Origin: Pedobacter cryoconitis
GTDB taxonomy: Bacteria > Bacteroidota > Bacteroidia > Sphingobacteriales > Sphingobacteriaceae
DNA: 64,000 bases
Direction of reading: 5' to 3'
Assembly (NCBI RefSeq): GCF_001590605.1
Contig: NZ_CP014504.1
Coordinates: 1,178,001-1,242,000, forward strand
Both the position numbers and the translations under genes were made by a program. Below, piece after piece: positions 35,509 through 42,855 of the stretch. Position 1 is the stretch's first letter; each line of letters starts with the position of its first letter. The notes below the pieces were generated by a model. That model did not search any database, was not told the origin of the DNA, and saw only the letters and a list, made by a program, of their open reading frames with translations.

Positions 35509-36887
35509 AAATAAGAGCGAAACTTTTGTTATTGTTTTTAACACTTTTTGGTGCTTTGCTTTTGGCATTTGCGGTGTTTATCTATATTTCTACAGCGCAG
35601 AGCAGAAAGGATCAATATTATAAGCATCTTAAAAGAGAGGCGATTACGAAAGCGAATTTGCTTTTTGATGCGAAAGTTCCTCCAACGGTGTTGCAGTTGA
35701 TTTATAAGAATTCTATTAACTCTTTATTTGAGGAAGAGGTTGCTGTGTATGATACTTCGTTTAATCTGCTGTATCATGATGCGGTGCAGATTGATAAGGT
35801 TAAAGAGACCAAACAGATGATCAATCAGATTATTCTTCAGAAGGAAATAACTTTTGAACAGGGATCTTTGCAGGTTGTGGGACTTTTATATCTGCATAAA
35901 GGCAAAACTTATGTGATTACTGCGGCTGCAAATGATAAGTATGGACTGACCCGTCTGGAAGAATTTAAGTATACTTTGATTATTTCTTTTATCATTATTA
36001 TCAGTTTGACGATTGCTGCGGGTTATTATTTTGTAGGTAAGGCGTTAAATCCGGTTGCGGAGATTGTGGATAAAGTGGAAGAGATTACTGCGACTAATTT
36101 ATATAAGCGTGTACATGTCAAAAATGAACGGGATGAGATTGGTGAGCTGGCTATTACTTTTAATAATATGCTGGATAGGCTGGAGCAGTCTTTTGATGGT
36201 CAGAAGAGTTTTGTAAGTAATATTTCTCATGAGTTGAGAACTCCGCTGGCAACGATTGTCGGGGAGTTACAGCTGGCTTTAATCAGGGAACGCAGTGTTG
36301 AGGAGTATAAGGAGGTGATCAGGTTGTCGCTGAGTGATGCGCAAAGGTTAGTGAGGTTGTCTAATGGTTTGCTTGATTTAGCGAAAGCGAGTTATGATCA
36401 GACTACGGTAAGTATGAAGGTTTTAAGGACGGATGAATTGTTGATGGATGCAAGGGAAGCGGTTCTTAAGGGATTTGAAGATTATAAGATTGATATTGTC
36501 TTTGATAAGGAGATTGATGATGATAATGAGATTTCTGTTAAGGGAAATGAGTATTTGCTGAAGGTGGCGTTTATTAACCTCATGGAGAATGCGTGTAAGT
36601 TTTCTGCTGATCATAGGTGTGTGGTGAGTATCAATTTTGATAAGGGGTCGGTTATACTTGGGTTTAAGGATTCGGGAATAGGAATTGAGAGTGAGGAGAT
36701 TGGTAAGGTGTTTTCTGCTTTTTACAGGGGAATGAATAAGGGGTTTAGTGCGGGGAATGGGATCGGGTTGTCGCTGACGGAAAAGATTGTGGGGATGCAC
36801 CAGGGGGAGATTAAGGTGAGGTCTATTGTAGGGGTAGGGAGTGAGTTTACCATTGTTATGGCACATGTGGTTGTTTCACCTGGGTAA
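35505..36887 (+). CDS. Sensor histidine kinase with HAMP domain
   Basis: A 460-residue kinase: membrane helix 1 at about 5-27, a periplasmic sensor of some 120 residues, helix 2 at about 150-172 (LIISFIIIISLTIAAGYYF), HAMP to about 225, a dimerisation domain with SHELRTPLATI (His242) and an ATPase domain with an N-box (NLMENACKF), DSGIGIESEEIG and GNGIGLSL. It forms a two-component pair with the overlapping regulator gene. The signal is unknown; the architecture matches heavy-metal/envelope-stress sensors. Towards its 3' end the gene becomes notably rich in G on the coding strand (GGG, AGG, GTG codons), unlike the first half. Confidence 0.93.
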   Translation: MKIRAKLLLLFLTLFGALLLAFAVFIYISTAQSRKDQYYKHLKREAITKANLLFDAKVPPTVLQLIYKNSINSLFEEEVAVYDTSFNLLYHDAVQIDKVKETKQMINQIILQKEITFEQGSLQVVGLLYLHKGKTYVITAAANDKYGLTRLEEFKYTLIISFIIIISLTIAAGYYFVGKALNPVAEIVDKVEEITATNLYKRVHVKNERDEIGELAITFNNMLDRLEQSFDGQKSFVSNISHELRTPLATIVGELQLALIRERSVEEYKEVIRLSLSDAQRLVRLSNGLLDLAKASYDQTTVSMKVLRTDELLMDAREAVLKGFEDYKIDIVFDKEIDDDNEISVKGNEYLLKVAFINLMENACKFSADHRCVVSINFDKGSVILGFKDSGIGIESEEIGKVFSAFYRGMNKGFSAGNGIGLSLTEKIVGMHQGEIKVRSIVGVGSEFTIVMAHVVVSPG

Positions 36888-36964
36888 AAAAAACCGCAAC
36901 TGTATATTTGACTGGTACGCCTGAATTAGGCGTAAGGTCTGCATATACAGTTGCGGTTTTTTTT
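36886..36964 (+). terminator. Long branched terminator after the two-component operon
   Basis: A 22-bp perfect outer stem: eight A plus CCGCAACTGTATAT at 36886-36907 pairs with 36943-36964 ending in eight T. Inside its loop is a second perfect 7-bp stem, TACGCCT/AGGCGTA (36916-36922 and 36928-36934). It begins one base inside the stop codon of the kinase gene. Confidence 0.8.
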
Positions 36965-37024
36965 CTTTATCCACGTGGTTTATGTACCATTTATATTGTG
37001 TTTAGATAATGGTTTATTTATATT

Positions 37025-37200
37025 GTTGAAGGAGCTAATTGCTTTACAGGTGTTGTTGAGGAACTAATTGCTTTACAGGTGTTGTTGAAGGAGCTAATTG
37101 CTTTACAGGTGTTGTTGAAGGAGCTAATTGCTTTACAGGTACTGTTGAAGGAGCTTAATTGTTTAACAGCTATTGAAGAAACTGATTGCTTTACGAAGGA
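37025..37200. repeat. Six-unit 30-bp minisatellite
   Basis: Units of about 30 bp start at 37025, 37055, 37084, 37114, 37144 and 37172. The first four are nearly identical, built on GTTGAAGGAGCTAATTGCTT plus TACAGGTGTT; unit 2 is 29 bp and the last two are degenerate. The frame is broken by unit 2, and no start or signal supports coding. It fills most of the gap between the two-component operon and the convergent regulator gene. Confidence 0.85.
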
Positions 37201-37238
37201 GTTTAATGGATACCTTATAATTTTCTTGTAGTATCATT

Positions 37239-38717
37239 CTACGAAATCAACCTTTTTATAATTTCTACACTTCTGGCCAGATCTTCTTTGGTGGAAGATG
37301 CAAAGCCTAAGCGAATGGCATTGGTATCGTAGTCTTGATATTTGTGGGCTTTTCCATCGGATAAGAGTAATCCTTCGCGGTAAGCATTTTTTGCAAGTTT
37401 TTCCAGGTTGATTGATTTGTCAAAGGTTGTCCATACTGACATACCGCCTTCGGGAGGGGTAAAGTTTATGGCTTCTTTGAGTTGATTACTGAGCAGATTG
37501 CAAAAGAAGTCGCGCCGTTCTTTGTAGGTTGAAAGTGTTTTTCTGAGGTAACGCTGGATTGTACCGTCGTTCAATAAATCAGCCATTGCGTTGTCAAGTA
37601 CGTGATCGCCTTGCCGGTCCAGTAATATACGGACTTTAGCGAGGTGTTCAATGATGTTTTCGGCAGCTACCAGATAGCCCATCCGAAAGGCCGGGGAAAA
37701 GCTTTTACTAAAGGAGCCGCAATAAATGACCATCCCGTTTTCATCAGCGCTGGCCAGGGGTAAGAGCGGGCGGTGTTTGAAGTGGAAGTCAAAATCGTAG
37801 TCATCTTCAAAAATGATGAAGCCATATTCATTGGCGAGTCTGAGCAATTCTAGTCTACGGTCAATTCTTAGGGAGACTGTGGTTGGGTATTGGTGATGGG
37901 GGGTAACGTAGACCATCCTTATTTTTTGTTTTGTGCAGATTTTTCGGAGTTCGTCAACTATTAAGCCGTGTTCGTCTACGGGGATTCTAATGAGTTTAGC
38001 ACCGGCGTGCAGAAAGTTATGTTCAGCGCGTCTCCATCCTGGGATTTCAGAAACTACAATGTCGCCGGGGCTGATCAGGGCATTGCAAATCAAGTTAATA
38101 CCCATTAAGGTACCTCTTACTGAAAGAATGTTTTCGGGAGTGGTTTTCAGTCCTCTCGTCGTATTGAGGTATTCAGCTATAGCTTGTCGATAGGGGTAAG
38201 GGCCGGCAGGGTTTCCGTAATTACCAAATTTAGGGTATAATCCACTTCTGGTGAGTTGGTTACGATAGGCGCGGTAAAATTCCTTTAGTGGTGCAAGTCT
38301 GGGGTCGGGGTAACCGTCGTCTAAATGAAGGCCGGGTACGATTGTTTCTATGAGCGTATCAGGGTAATCTCTGGGCTGAAAAGTGAATCCTGCGGTCTTT
38401 GATGAGGTGGATGTGATTGACTTTAGCTTTTCTGGTGCGTGGTCTGCTACATGACTGGAAACAAAAGTGCCACGGCCTATAGCGCTTTCAAGCCAGCCTT
38501 GCATCTGCAGTTCTTCGTATGCTTTAGTCACTGTAATTCTATTGATTTTTAAAAGATCAGCGAGGTCCCGGCTACCTGGAAGTTTTTGGCCTGATCGTAG
38601 TTTGCCACCCCGGATTAGCGATAACAGGGTGTCTGCTAGCTGAAGATATACGGCACGTTCGGCGGAACGATCAAAGGATAGATCTGCAAATAGTTGATTG
38701 ATAATTGGACTATTCAT
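37239..38717 (-). CDS. MocR/PdxR-type GntR regulator with aminotransferase-like domain
   Basis: A 492-residue protein: an N-terminal GntR winged helix (about 15-80, with QKLPGSRDLADLLKINRITV) followed by a fold-type I aminotransferase domain carrying the PLP pattern, including IFEDDYDFDF and the Schiff-base lysine in GSFSKSFSPAFRMGY. Regulators of this type sense PLP or an amino compound and bind tandem operator repeats. It is divergent from a paiB-paiA-like operon, whose start lies 87 nt away, and the space between contains matching repeats. It therefore probably controls that operon and itself. Length and domain order are normal. Confidence 0.93.
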   Translation of the reverse strand: MNSPIINQLFADLSFDRSAERAVYLQLADTLLSLIRGGKLRSGQKLPGSRDLADLLKINRITVTKAYEELQMQGWLESAIGRGTFVSSHVADHAPEKLKSITSTSSKTAGFTFQPRDYPDTLIETIVPGLHLDDGYPDPRLAPLKEFYRAYRNQLTRSGLYPKFGNYGNPAGPYPYRQAIAEYLNTTRGLKTTPENILSVRGTLMGINLICNALISPGDIVVSEIPGWRRAEHNFLHAGAKLIRIPVDEHGLIVDELRKICTKQKIRMVYVTPHHQYPTTVSLRIDRRLELLRLANEYGFIIFEDDYDFDFHFKHRPLLPLASADENGMVIYCGSFSKSFSPAFRMGYLVAAENIIEHLAKVRILLDRQGDHVLDNAMADLLNDGTIQRYLRKTLSTYKERRDFFCNLLSNQLKEAINFTPPEGGMSVWTTFDKSINLEKLAKNAYREGLLLSDGKAHKYQDYDTNAIRLGFASSTKEDLARSVEIIKRLIS

Positions 38718-38752
38718 TATCTTATAATTGGACTACTAAGATAATCCAATTA
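38701..38752. promoter_or_regulatory. MocR operator: two direct repeats and one inverted copy
   Basis: ATAATTGGACTA occurs at 38701-38712 and again at 38724-38735, exactly 23 bp apart, and TCCAATTA at 38745-38752 is an inverted partial copy. The direct-plus-inverted layout and the spacing of about two helical turns are known for PdxR-like regulators. The first copy lies inside the regulator's own first codons. Confidence 0.65.
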
Positions 38753-38803
38753 CAACATACTTTTGTTTAATCAGCTCATTAATCAGTTATTTGGATAGAA
38801 ATC

Positions 38804-39409
38804 ATGTATATACCTAAGCAATTTGAGATTGAAAAAGAGGCAGAAAAGATAGCCTTCATGAAGCAGTATAGTTTTGCAACTATAGTGACTACTAAGGCGG
38901 GTATTCCAATTGCTACGCAACTTCCGTTTTTGATTACAAAGAATACCGGTAGTCTGGTGTTGAGTGCACATTTTGCCTTGGCTAATGAGCAGACAGGCTT
39001 TATTGAGCAGAATACCTCGCTGGTTATTTTCTCAGCGCCACATGCTTATATTTCTCCAGCTCATTATGATAAGATGGAGAGTGTGCCTACCTGGAATTAT
39101 GTTGCTATACATGCTTATGGAAAGTCGAAAATTGTTGCGGATGAAAATGCGAAAATTAAAGCATTGGAAAACATGATCCTGTTTTACGAACCTGGTTACC
39201 TTGGACAATGGAACAAGTTGTCAGAAAAATTTAAAAAGGGAATGATCAAAGGAATCGTAGTGTTTGATTTGATAGTGACAGATTTACAAGGACAGAAAAA
39301 AATAAGCCAGAATAAAACTAAGATGGAACGGGAAAGGATAGCTGCCCATTTAGAAAAAAGTGACGTCAGCTCAGAAAAAGCAATAGCAGAATTTATCAGA
39401 AAAATATAA
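38804..39409 (+). CDS. paiB: PaiB-like FMN-binding split-barrel protein
   Basis: A 201-residue protein with the family's core pattern: MYIPKQFE at the start, ATQLPFLI, LSAHFALAN, then FSAPHAYISPAHYD and VPTWNYVAIHAYG near 85-107, which match PaiB/pyridoxamine-phosphate-oxidase-like flavoproteins. In Bacillus PaiB acts with PaiA in a transcription-repressing or polyamine-related role. Here the next gene, 1 nt later, encodes a PaiA-like acetyltransferase, so the pairing is conserved. Expression is probably set by the divergent MocR regulator. The enzymatic activity is not established. Confidence 0.88.
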   Translation: MYIPKQFEIEKEAEKIAFMKQYSFATIVTTKAGIPIATQLPFLITKNTGSLVLSAHFALANEQTGFIEQNTSLVIFSAPHAYISPAHYDKMESVPTWNYVAIHAYGKSKIVADENAKIKALENMILFYEPGYLGQWNKLSEKFKKGMIKGIVVFDLIVTDLQGQKKISQNKTKMERERIAAHLEKSDVSSEKAIAEFIRKI

Positions 39410-39410
39410 G

Positions 39411-39941
39411 ATGGAACAAATTGAAATTATTAGCGCATCTCTTGAGGATTTTAAAACTATACAATTAATAGGCAGGCAGACTTTCTTAGAAACATTTGCG
39501 GATAACAATACGGAAGCCGATATGGCTAAATATTTGGAAGAAAGCTTCAATTCACAACAGATAAAAGCTGAATTAGCTAATCCGGATTCTATGTTTTTTA
39601 TAGCCTGGGAAAATAAAAATCCTATAGGTTACTTAAAAGTGAATAGCGGTAAGGCACAAACGGAATTACATGATAGTAACGCTATTGAGATCGAACGCAT
39701 TTATGTTAAGAGAACGCATCACGGTAAAATGGTAGGTCAATTGCTTTATAATAAAGCACTGGAAATGGCCATACACCAAAATAAAGCTTATCTGTGGCTG
39801 GGGGTATGGGAACAAAATCCCCGTGCCATCAGGTTTTACGAAAAGAACGGCTTTGTTGCTTTTGATAAACACATTTTTAAAATGGGGAATGATGAGCAAA
39901 CAGATATTATGATGAAAAAGATATTAACTCCTGCCTCATGA
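39411..39941 (+). CDS. GNAT acetyltransferase, PaiA-like
   Basis: A 176-residue GNAT protein. The acetyl-CoA site is visible as IYVKRTHHGKMVGQLLYNKA, and the C-terminal strand pattern LGVWEQNPRAIRFYEKNGF, followed by KMGNDEQTDIMMKK, is characteristic of PaiA-type spermidine/spermine N-acetyltransferases. It starts 1 nt after paiB and overlaps the next GNAT gene by 4 nt (ATGA). A polyamine substrate is inferred from the family and the neighbour; another small amine is possible. Confidence 0.87.
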   Translation: MEQIEIISASLEDFKTIQLIGRQTFLETFADNNTEADMAKYLEESFNSQQIKAELANPDSMFFIAWENKNPIGYLKVNSGKAQTELHDSNAIEIERIYVKRTHHGKMVGQLLYNKALEMAIHQNKAYLWLGVWEQNPRAIRFYEKNGFVAFDKHIFKMGNDEQTDIMMKKILTPAS

Positions 39942-40462
39942 ATTTTAGCATCCAACCACAGTTAACCAATGAACGTGTCGGACTCTTACCGCTTAAGGAA
40001 ACCGATTTCGAAGAATTATACCGCATAGGGTCTGATCCAAAAATATGGGAACAACATCCTAACAAGGACCGCTGGAAGAGGGAAGTATTCCAGAACTTTT
40101 TCGATGGTGCGATAAAGAGTGGAGGCGCATTTAAAATCGTTGATGAGCTTACCGGGAAAGTGATGGGCAGTACCCGGTTTTATGATTATGATGAGACAGA
40201 GAATGTGATTTTTATCGGCTATACTTTCTATGGTACAGCTTATTGGGGAATTGGCGCCAATCTTTCAGTGAAAAAAATGATGCTGGATTATATATTTCAG
40301 TTTGTATCAAAGGTGCAATTCCATATTGGAGCAGAGAACGTTCGTTCACAAATCGCTATTGGCCGTATTGGAGCCGTTAAAATAGCTGAGGAGCAAGTCA
40401 CCTATTTCGGTGAAGCTCCAAAGCTCAATTTTGTATATGTAATCGACCGGGATTTACATTAA
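39938..40462 (+). CDS. GNAT acetyltransferase, RimJ/RimL-like
   Basis: A 174-residue protein of the RimJ/RimL type: NERVGLLPLKETDFEELYRI at the start, GSTRFYDYDETENVIFIGYT in the middle and an IGAENVRSQIAIGRIGA segment that holds the acetyl-CoA-binding turn in this subgroup. It overlaps the preceding gene by 4 nt and is the last gene of the paiB operon. It converges on the sigma factor gene with a 4-nt overlap of the two stop regions. The substrate is unknown. Confidence 0.83.
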   Translation: MNFSIQPQLTNERVGLLPLKETDFEELYRIGSDPKIWEQHPNKDRWKREVFQNFFDGAIKSGGAFKIVDELTGKVMGSTRFYDYDETENVIFIGYTFYGTAYWGIGANLSVKKMMLDYIFQFVSKVQFHIGAENVRSQIAIGRIGAVKIAEEQVTYFGEAPKLNFVYVIDRDLH

Positions 40463-40992
40463 TTATACTTGTTTGATTTTTTGAATTCCTGGTTGTAAAT
40501 TTTCAGGTTACTTTTCAATAGCTGGCGCGCTACATGAATTCTCGTTTTAACAGTACCAATAGGTATATTCAGCATATCTGCTATTTCATGGTATTTATAA
40601 CCTTCGAAATATTTGATAAAAGGTGTGTAATATTCGGTACTTAACATTGCTAATGCTTTATTTACATCATCACTAATGAATTTATTATCAGCCTGGTTAT
40701 GAGAAGCACTTTTATACAACTGAGCAGAATTAATTTCTTCGGTAGTATCTATAATGCTGCGTTGTTTTACCGTCCTTCTATAATCGTTTATAAAAGTATT
40801 TCTCATGATCGTATATAACCATCCTTTCAAGTTTGTTCCTTCAACATAAAGTTTTGAATAACGAATAGCTTTTAATAAAGTTTCCTGAACTAAGTCATCA
40901 GCATCGTCCATGTTTTTTGTGAAATTCAAGGCGAAAGTTTTTAAAGAAGACTTGTGGTCATTAACTTGGTAGGGGAAGGAATTACTGATCAT
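40459..40992 (-). CDS. ECF RNA polymerase sigma factor
   Basis: I take the ATG at 40992 (177 residues): the longer frame to 41079 adds a hydrophobic stretch not found in sigma factors. Region 2 is visible (LKTFALNFTKNMDDADDLVQETLLKAIRYS, then NLKGWLYTIMRNTFINDYRR) and region 4 at the end (AMLSTEYYTPFIKYFEGYKYHEIADMLNIPIGTVKTRIHVAR). The group resembles sigma factors of Bacteroidota that lack an adjacent anti-sigma gene; none is present here. It is monocistronic with a long, AT-rich upstream region. Target promoters cannot be seen. Confidence 0.92.
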   Translation of the reverse strand: MISNSFPYQVNDHKSSLKTFALNFTKNMDDADDLVQETLLKAIRYSKLYVEGTNLKGWLYTIMRNTFINDYRRTVKQRSIIDTTEEINSAQLYKSASHNQADNKFISDDVNKALAMLSTEYYTPFIKYFEGYKYHEIADMLNIPIGTVKTRIHVARQLLKSNLKIYNQEFKKSNKYN

Positions 40993-41729
40993 AAGTTGAA
41001 AGATTAGATTATAAATGCTGTTGATTAAATACATTTTTTTTATTCCAACTCTTATACCAATTAATTTATTAAAAATCAAAAAATAGATTACCTGGAAAGT
41101 TTATTATTTTTCTGATTTATGGTAAATTTAGAATGATATGAAATTTATTTGTTTTTAAGAATATTTAATTTGTTTATTCGTGTTTGTTTTTATCGTTTAG
41201 TGGTGGTATTAGGCATTGATGTAATAAGATTTAAGTTTTATCAATTCATAAAACGAACTGTTAATTTGATTTTGGATCGAAATTGTACCTAATTTAATAT
41301 GTACTGTTTTTAGTACTTTTTTTGTTAAACAGGAGAAATCATCAAGACGAAAAAGATTTAATTTGATGCCAATATTCTACATTATAGCTTTCAATTCTTA
41401 ATTTATTTGTATAATCAGGGAAGACGAATGTTAATATCAAAAAAATCATCAGCTAGATTGGAACTGAATTTTTAATTGATATTGAAAATATCTTTGCACG
41501 TGGCAATATTCCTAAACTTTATAAAGATTAGATTCTTCCAGGCGTAAAGCTTGAAAGGATAAATCTGCAGCAATTTTATTCCTCATGCTGCAAACCGGAT
41601 CTGCATCGCGGTCTCTAATGAATTTCTAATGAATTTCTGTTTGTCCTCTAACAGCCTTTTCCAGTGGGGTGTTTTATATTTGCAGCAGATTAAAAAAAAG
41701 CAAATTATGGACTCAGGCCCCAATTCAAA

Positions 41730-41747
41730 GGTACGATTAATCGTACC
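41730..41747. promoter_or_regulatory. 18-bp perfect palindrome in the mgtC leader
   Basis: GGTACGATTAATCGTACC is identical on both strands. With no loop it is more likely a protein-binding site than an RNA hairpin. It lies 48 nt after the second candidate -7 box. Confidence 0.55.
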
Positions 41748-41791
41748 GTCAAAATCAAATCAATTCATTATTTAACCGCCTGCTAGCGCTT

Positions 41792-41832
41792 ATAACTTCT
41801 GTTATGCCGGTAGAGGCATAAAACAGAGTTAT
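41792..41832 (+). promoter_or_regulatory. Long hairpin in the mgtC leader
   Basis: ATAACTTCTGTTATGCC at 41792-41808 pairs, with two small bulges, with GGCATAAAACAGAGTTAT at 41815-41832 around a 6-nt loop. The 3' arm ends on the ATG at 41831 of a short upstream reading frame, so folding would hide that start. No T-run follows, so it is not a simple terminator. Confidence 0.6.
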
Positions 41833-42079
41833 GTTCATTTTTTCAAAAATACAGATAAAATATACCCGCTATATTGTAGATTATGATTATCCAGTGAAAA
41901 TGGATACCAGGCCTGCTATCACATTTGGGGTGGCTGATCATATCTTCAGCAGACAAAATTACTATCAATCTATTTCGTTCAGACAGCTTTTCTTTGGCAC
42001 ATATAATTTGATATTAAATGTGATCAAACTTGTTGCCCAACAAATTAAAAAATGGAGGGCCTGCTATGACAATATTTGA
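41831..42079 (+). CDS. Possible leader reading frame overlapping the mgtC start
   Basis: An 82-codon frame starts at the ATG in the 3' arm of the leader hairpin and stops 14 nt inside mgtC. The product is rich in aromatic and basic residues (FSKIQIKYTRYIVDYDYPV) and resembles nothing I know. It could be a regulatory leader peptide coupled to mgtC, or simply an untranslated open frame in AT-rich DNA. Confidence 0.22.
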   Translation: MFIFSKIQIKYTRYIVDYDYPVKMDTRPAITFGVADHIFSRQNYYQSISFRQLFFGTYNLILNVIKLVAQQIKKWRACYDNI

Positions 42080-42767
42080 GTTTACGCTAAGGCTCGCCAT
42101 CGCTTTTGCACTAGGCGCAGCAATCGGTACAGAACGCCAGTGGAGGCAGCGAATGGCTGGCTTAAGAACAAATATGCTGGTTTGCCTGGGCGCCTGTATG
42201 TTCGTTTCTCTAGGTGTTAAAGTTGGTGGAGATGCCTCTGGAAGAGTGATTTCTTACGTAGTGAGTGGAATTGGTTTCCTGGGTGCGGGTGTTATTATGA
42301 AAGACGGGCTGAACGTAAGAGGATTAAATACAGCAGCTACATTATGGTGTTCTGCTGCAGTTGGAGCCTCTTGCGGCCTTGGGTTCCTTCCTGAAGCAGC
42401 AATCGTTACAACTTTCGTCATTCTGACCCATGTTTTAATGCGTCCGTTGGGCGTACAATTAAGCAGGCTTCCTTTAAAGAGTACTAAAATCCCTGTGGCT
42501 TATCTGCTGATTATCAAATGCAGACAGGATGTAGAGAATCATTTGAGAGTTCTGCTTCTCCAGTTTACAAGTAATGACAAAAAGCTATTGCTCAGATCCC
42601 TTAAAAGTACAGATGACGGTGATCCGGGCAAGGCTGTAATTACAGCAGAAATACTCGCTAACAGTAATGAAGACGTAATTATGGAACGGATCGCCGGACG
42701 ATTAACTATCGAACACGAGGTTTCTGAAGTCAGCTGGAATAAGGCCGGAGATGAGAACGACTTATAG
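42066..42767 (+). CDS. mgtC: MgtC/SapB family membrane protein
   Basis: The ATG at 42066 is preceded by GGAGGG at good distance, a real Shine-Dalgarno site and rare here; the frame opens further up only with a TTG. The 233-residue protein has the MgtC core: FTLRLAIAFALGAAIGTERQWRQRMAGLRTNMLV, then GIGFLGAGVIMKDG and GLNTAATLWCSAAVG, with about five membrane helices, and a soluble C-terminal ACT-like part from about 150. MgtC proteins help cells cope with low magnesium by modulating the F-type ATPase or a Mg transporter. The Mg P-type ATPase gene follows 88 nt later, in keeping with the classic mgtC-mgtB/A pair. Confidence 0.93.
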   Translation: MTIFEFTLRLAIAFALGAAIGTERQWRQRMAGLRTNMLVCLGACMFVSLGVKVGGDASGRVISYVVSGIGFLGAGVIMKDGLNVRGLNTAATLWCSAAVGASCGLGFLPEAAIVTTFVILTHVLMRPLGVQLSRLPLKSTKIPVAYLLIIKCRQDVENHLRVLLLQFTSNDKKLLLRSLKSTDDGDPGKAVITAEILANSNEDVIMERIAGRLTIEHEVSEVSWNKAGDENDL

Positions 42768-42800
42768 CCATAAATGAATGATTTATAAAAACATATAAAC

Positions 42801-42848
42801 TACTGCAAGCAACAACCTTCTACTTACTGCAAGCAATAACCTTCTACT
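42801..42848. repeat. Tandem duplication of 24 bp between mgtC and mgtA
   Basis: Units at 42801-42824 and 42825-42848 differ at one base. Each begins TACTGCAAGCAA. The copy ends 7 nt before the mgtA start and fills most of the spacer. Confidence 0.85.
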
Positions 42849-42855
42849 TTATAAT

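Larger units (their letters stand above)
41489..42065 (+). promoter_or_regulatory. Long structured leader of the mgtC operon
   Basis: Two -7-like boxes occur, TATCTTTG at 41489-41496 and TATATTTG at 41675-41682, both without a good TTG 19 nt upstream. Either would give a leader of about 370-560 nt before mgtC. Within it are an 18-bp perfect palindrome and a long hairpin, listed separately. The segment 40993-41488 is AT-rich and shows nothing I can support. Long leaders that sense magnesium or the translation of a short peptide are known for mgtC/mgtA genes, but no named riboswitch was recognised. Confidence 0.4.

Noticed and set aside
36423..36866. 147-codon - strand frame inside the histidine kinase gene
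   Set aside because: It is rich in His, Pro and Arg because of the G-rich coding strand, and it overlaps the conserved ATPase domain of the kinase.
37025..37200. CRISPR array
   Set aside because: Units are directly adjacent with no unique spacers, and no cas genes are near; it is a minisatellite.
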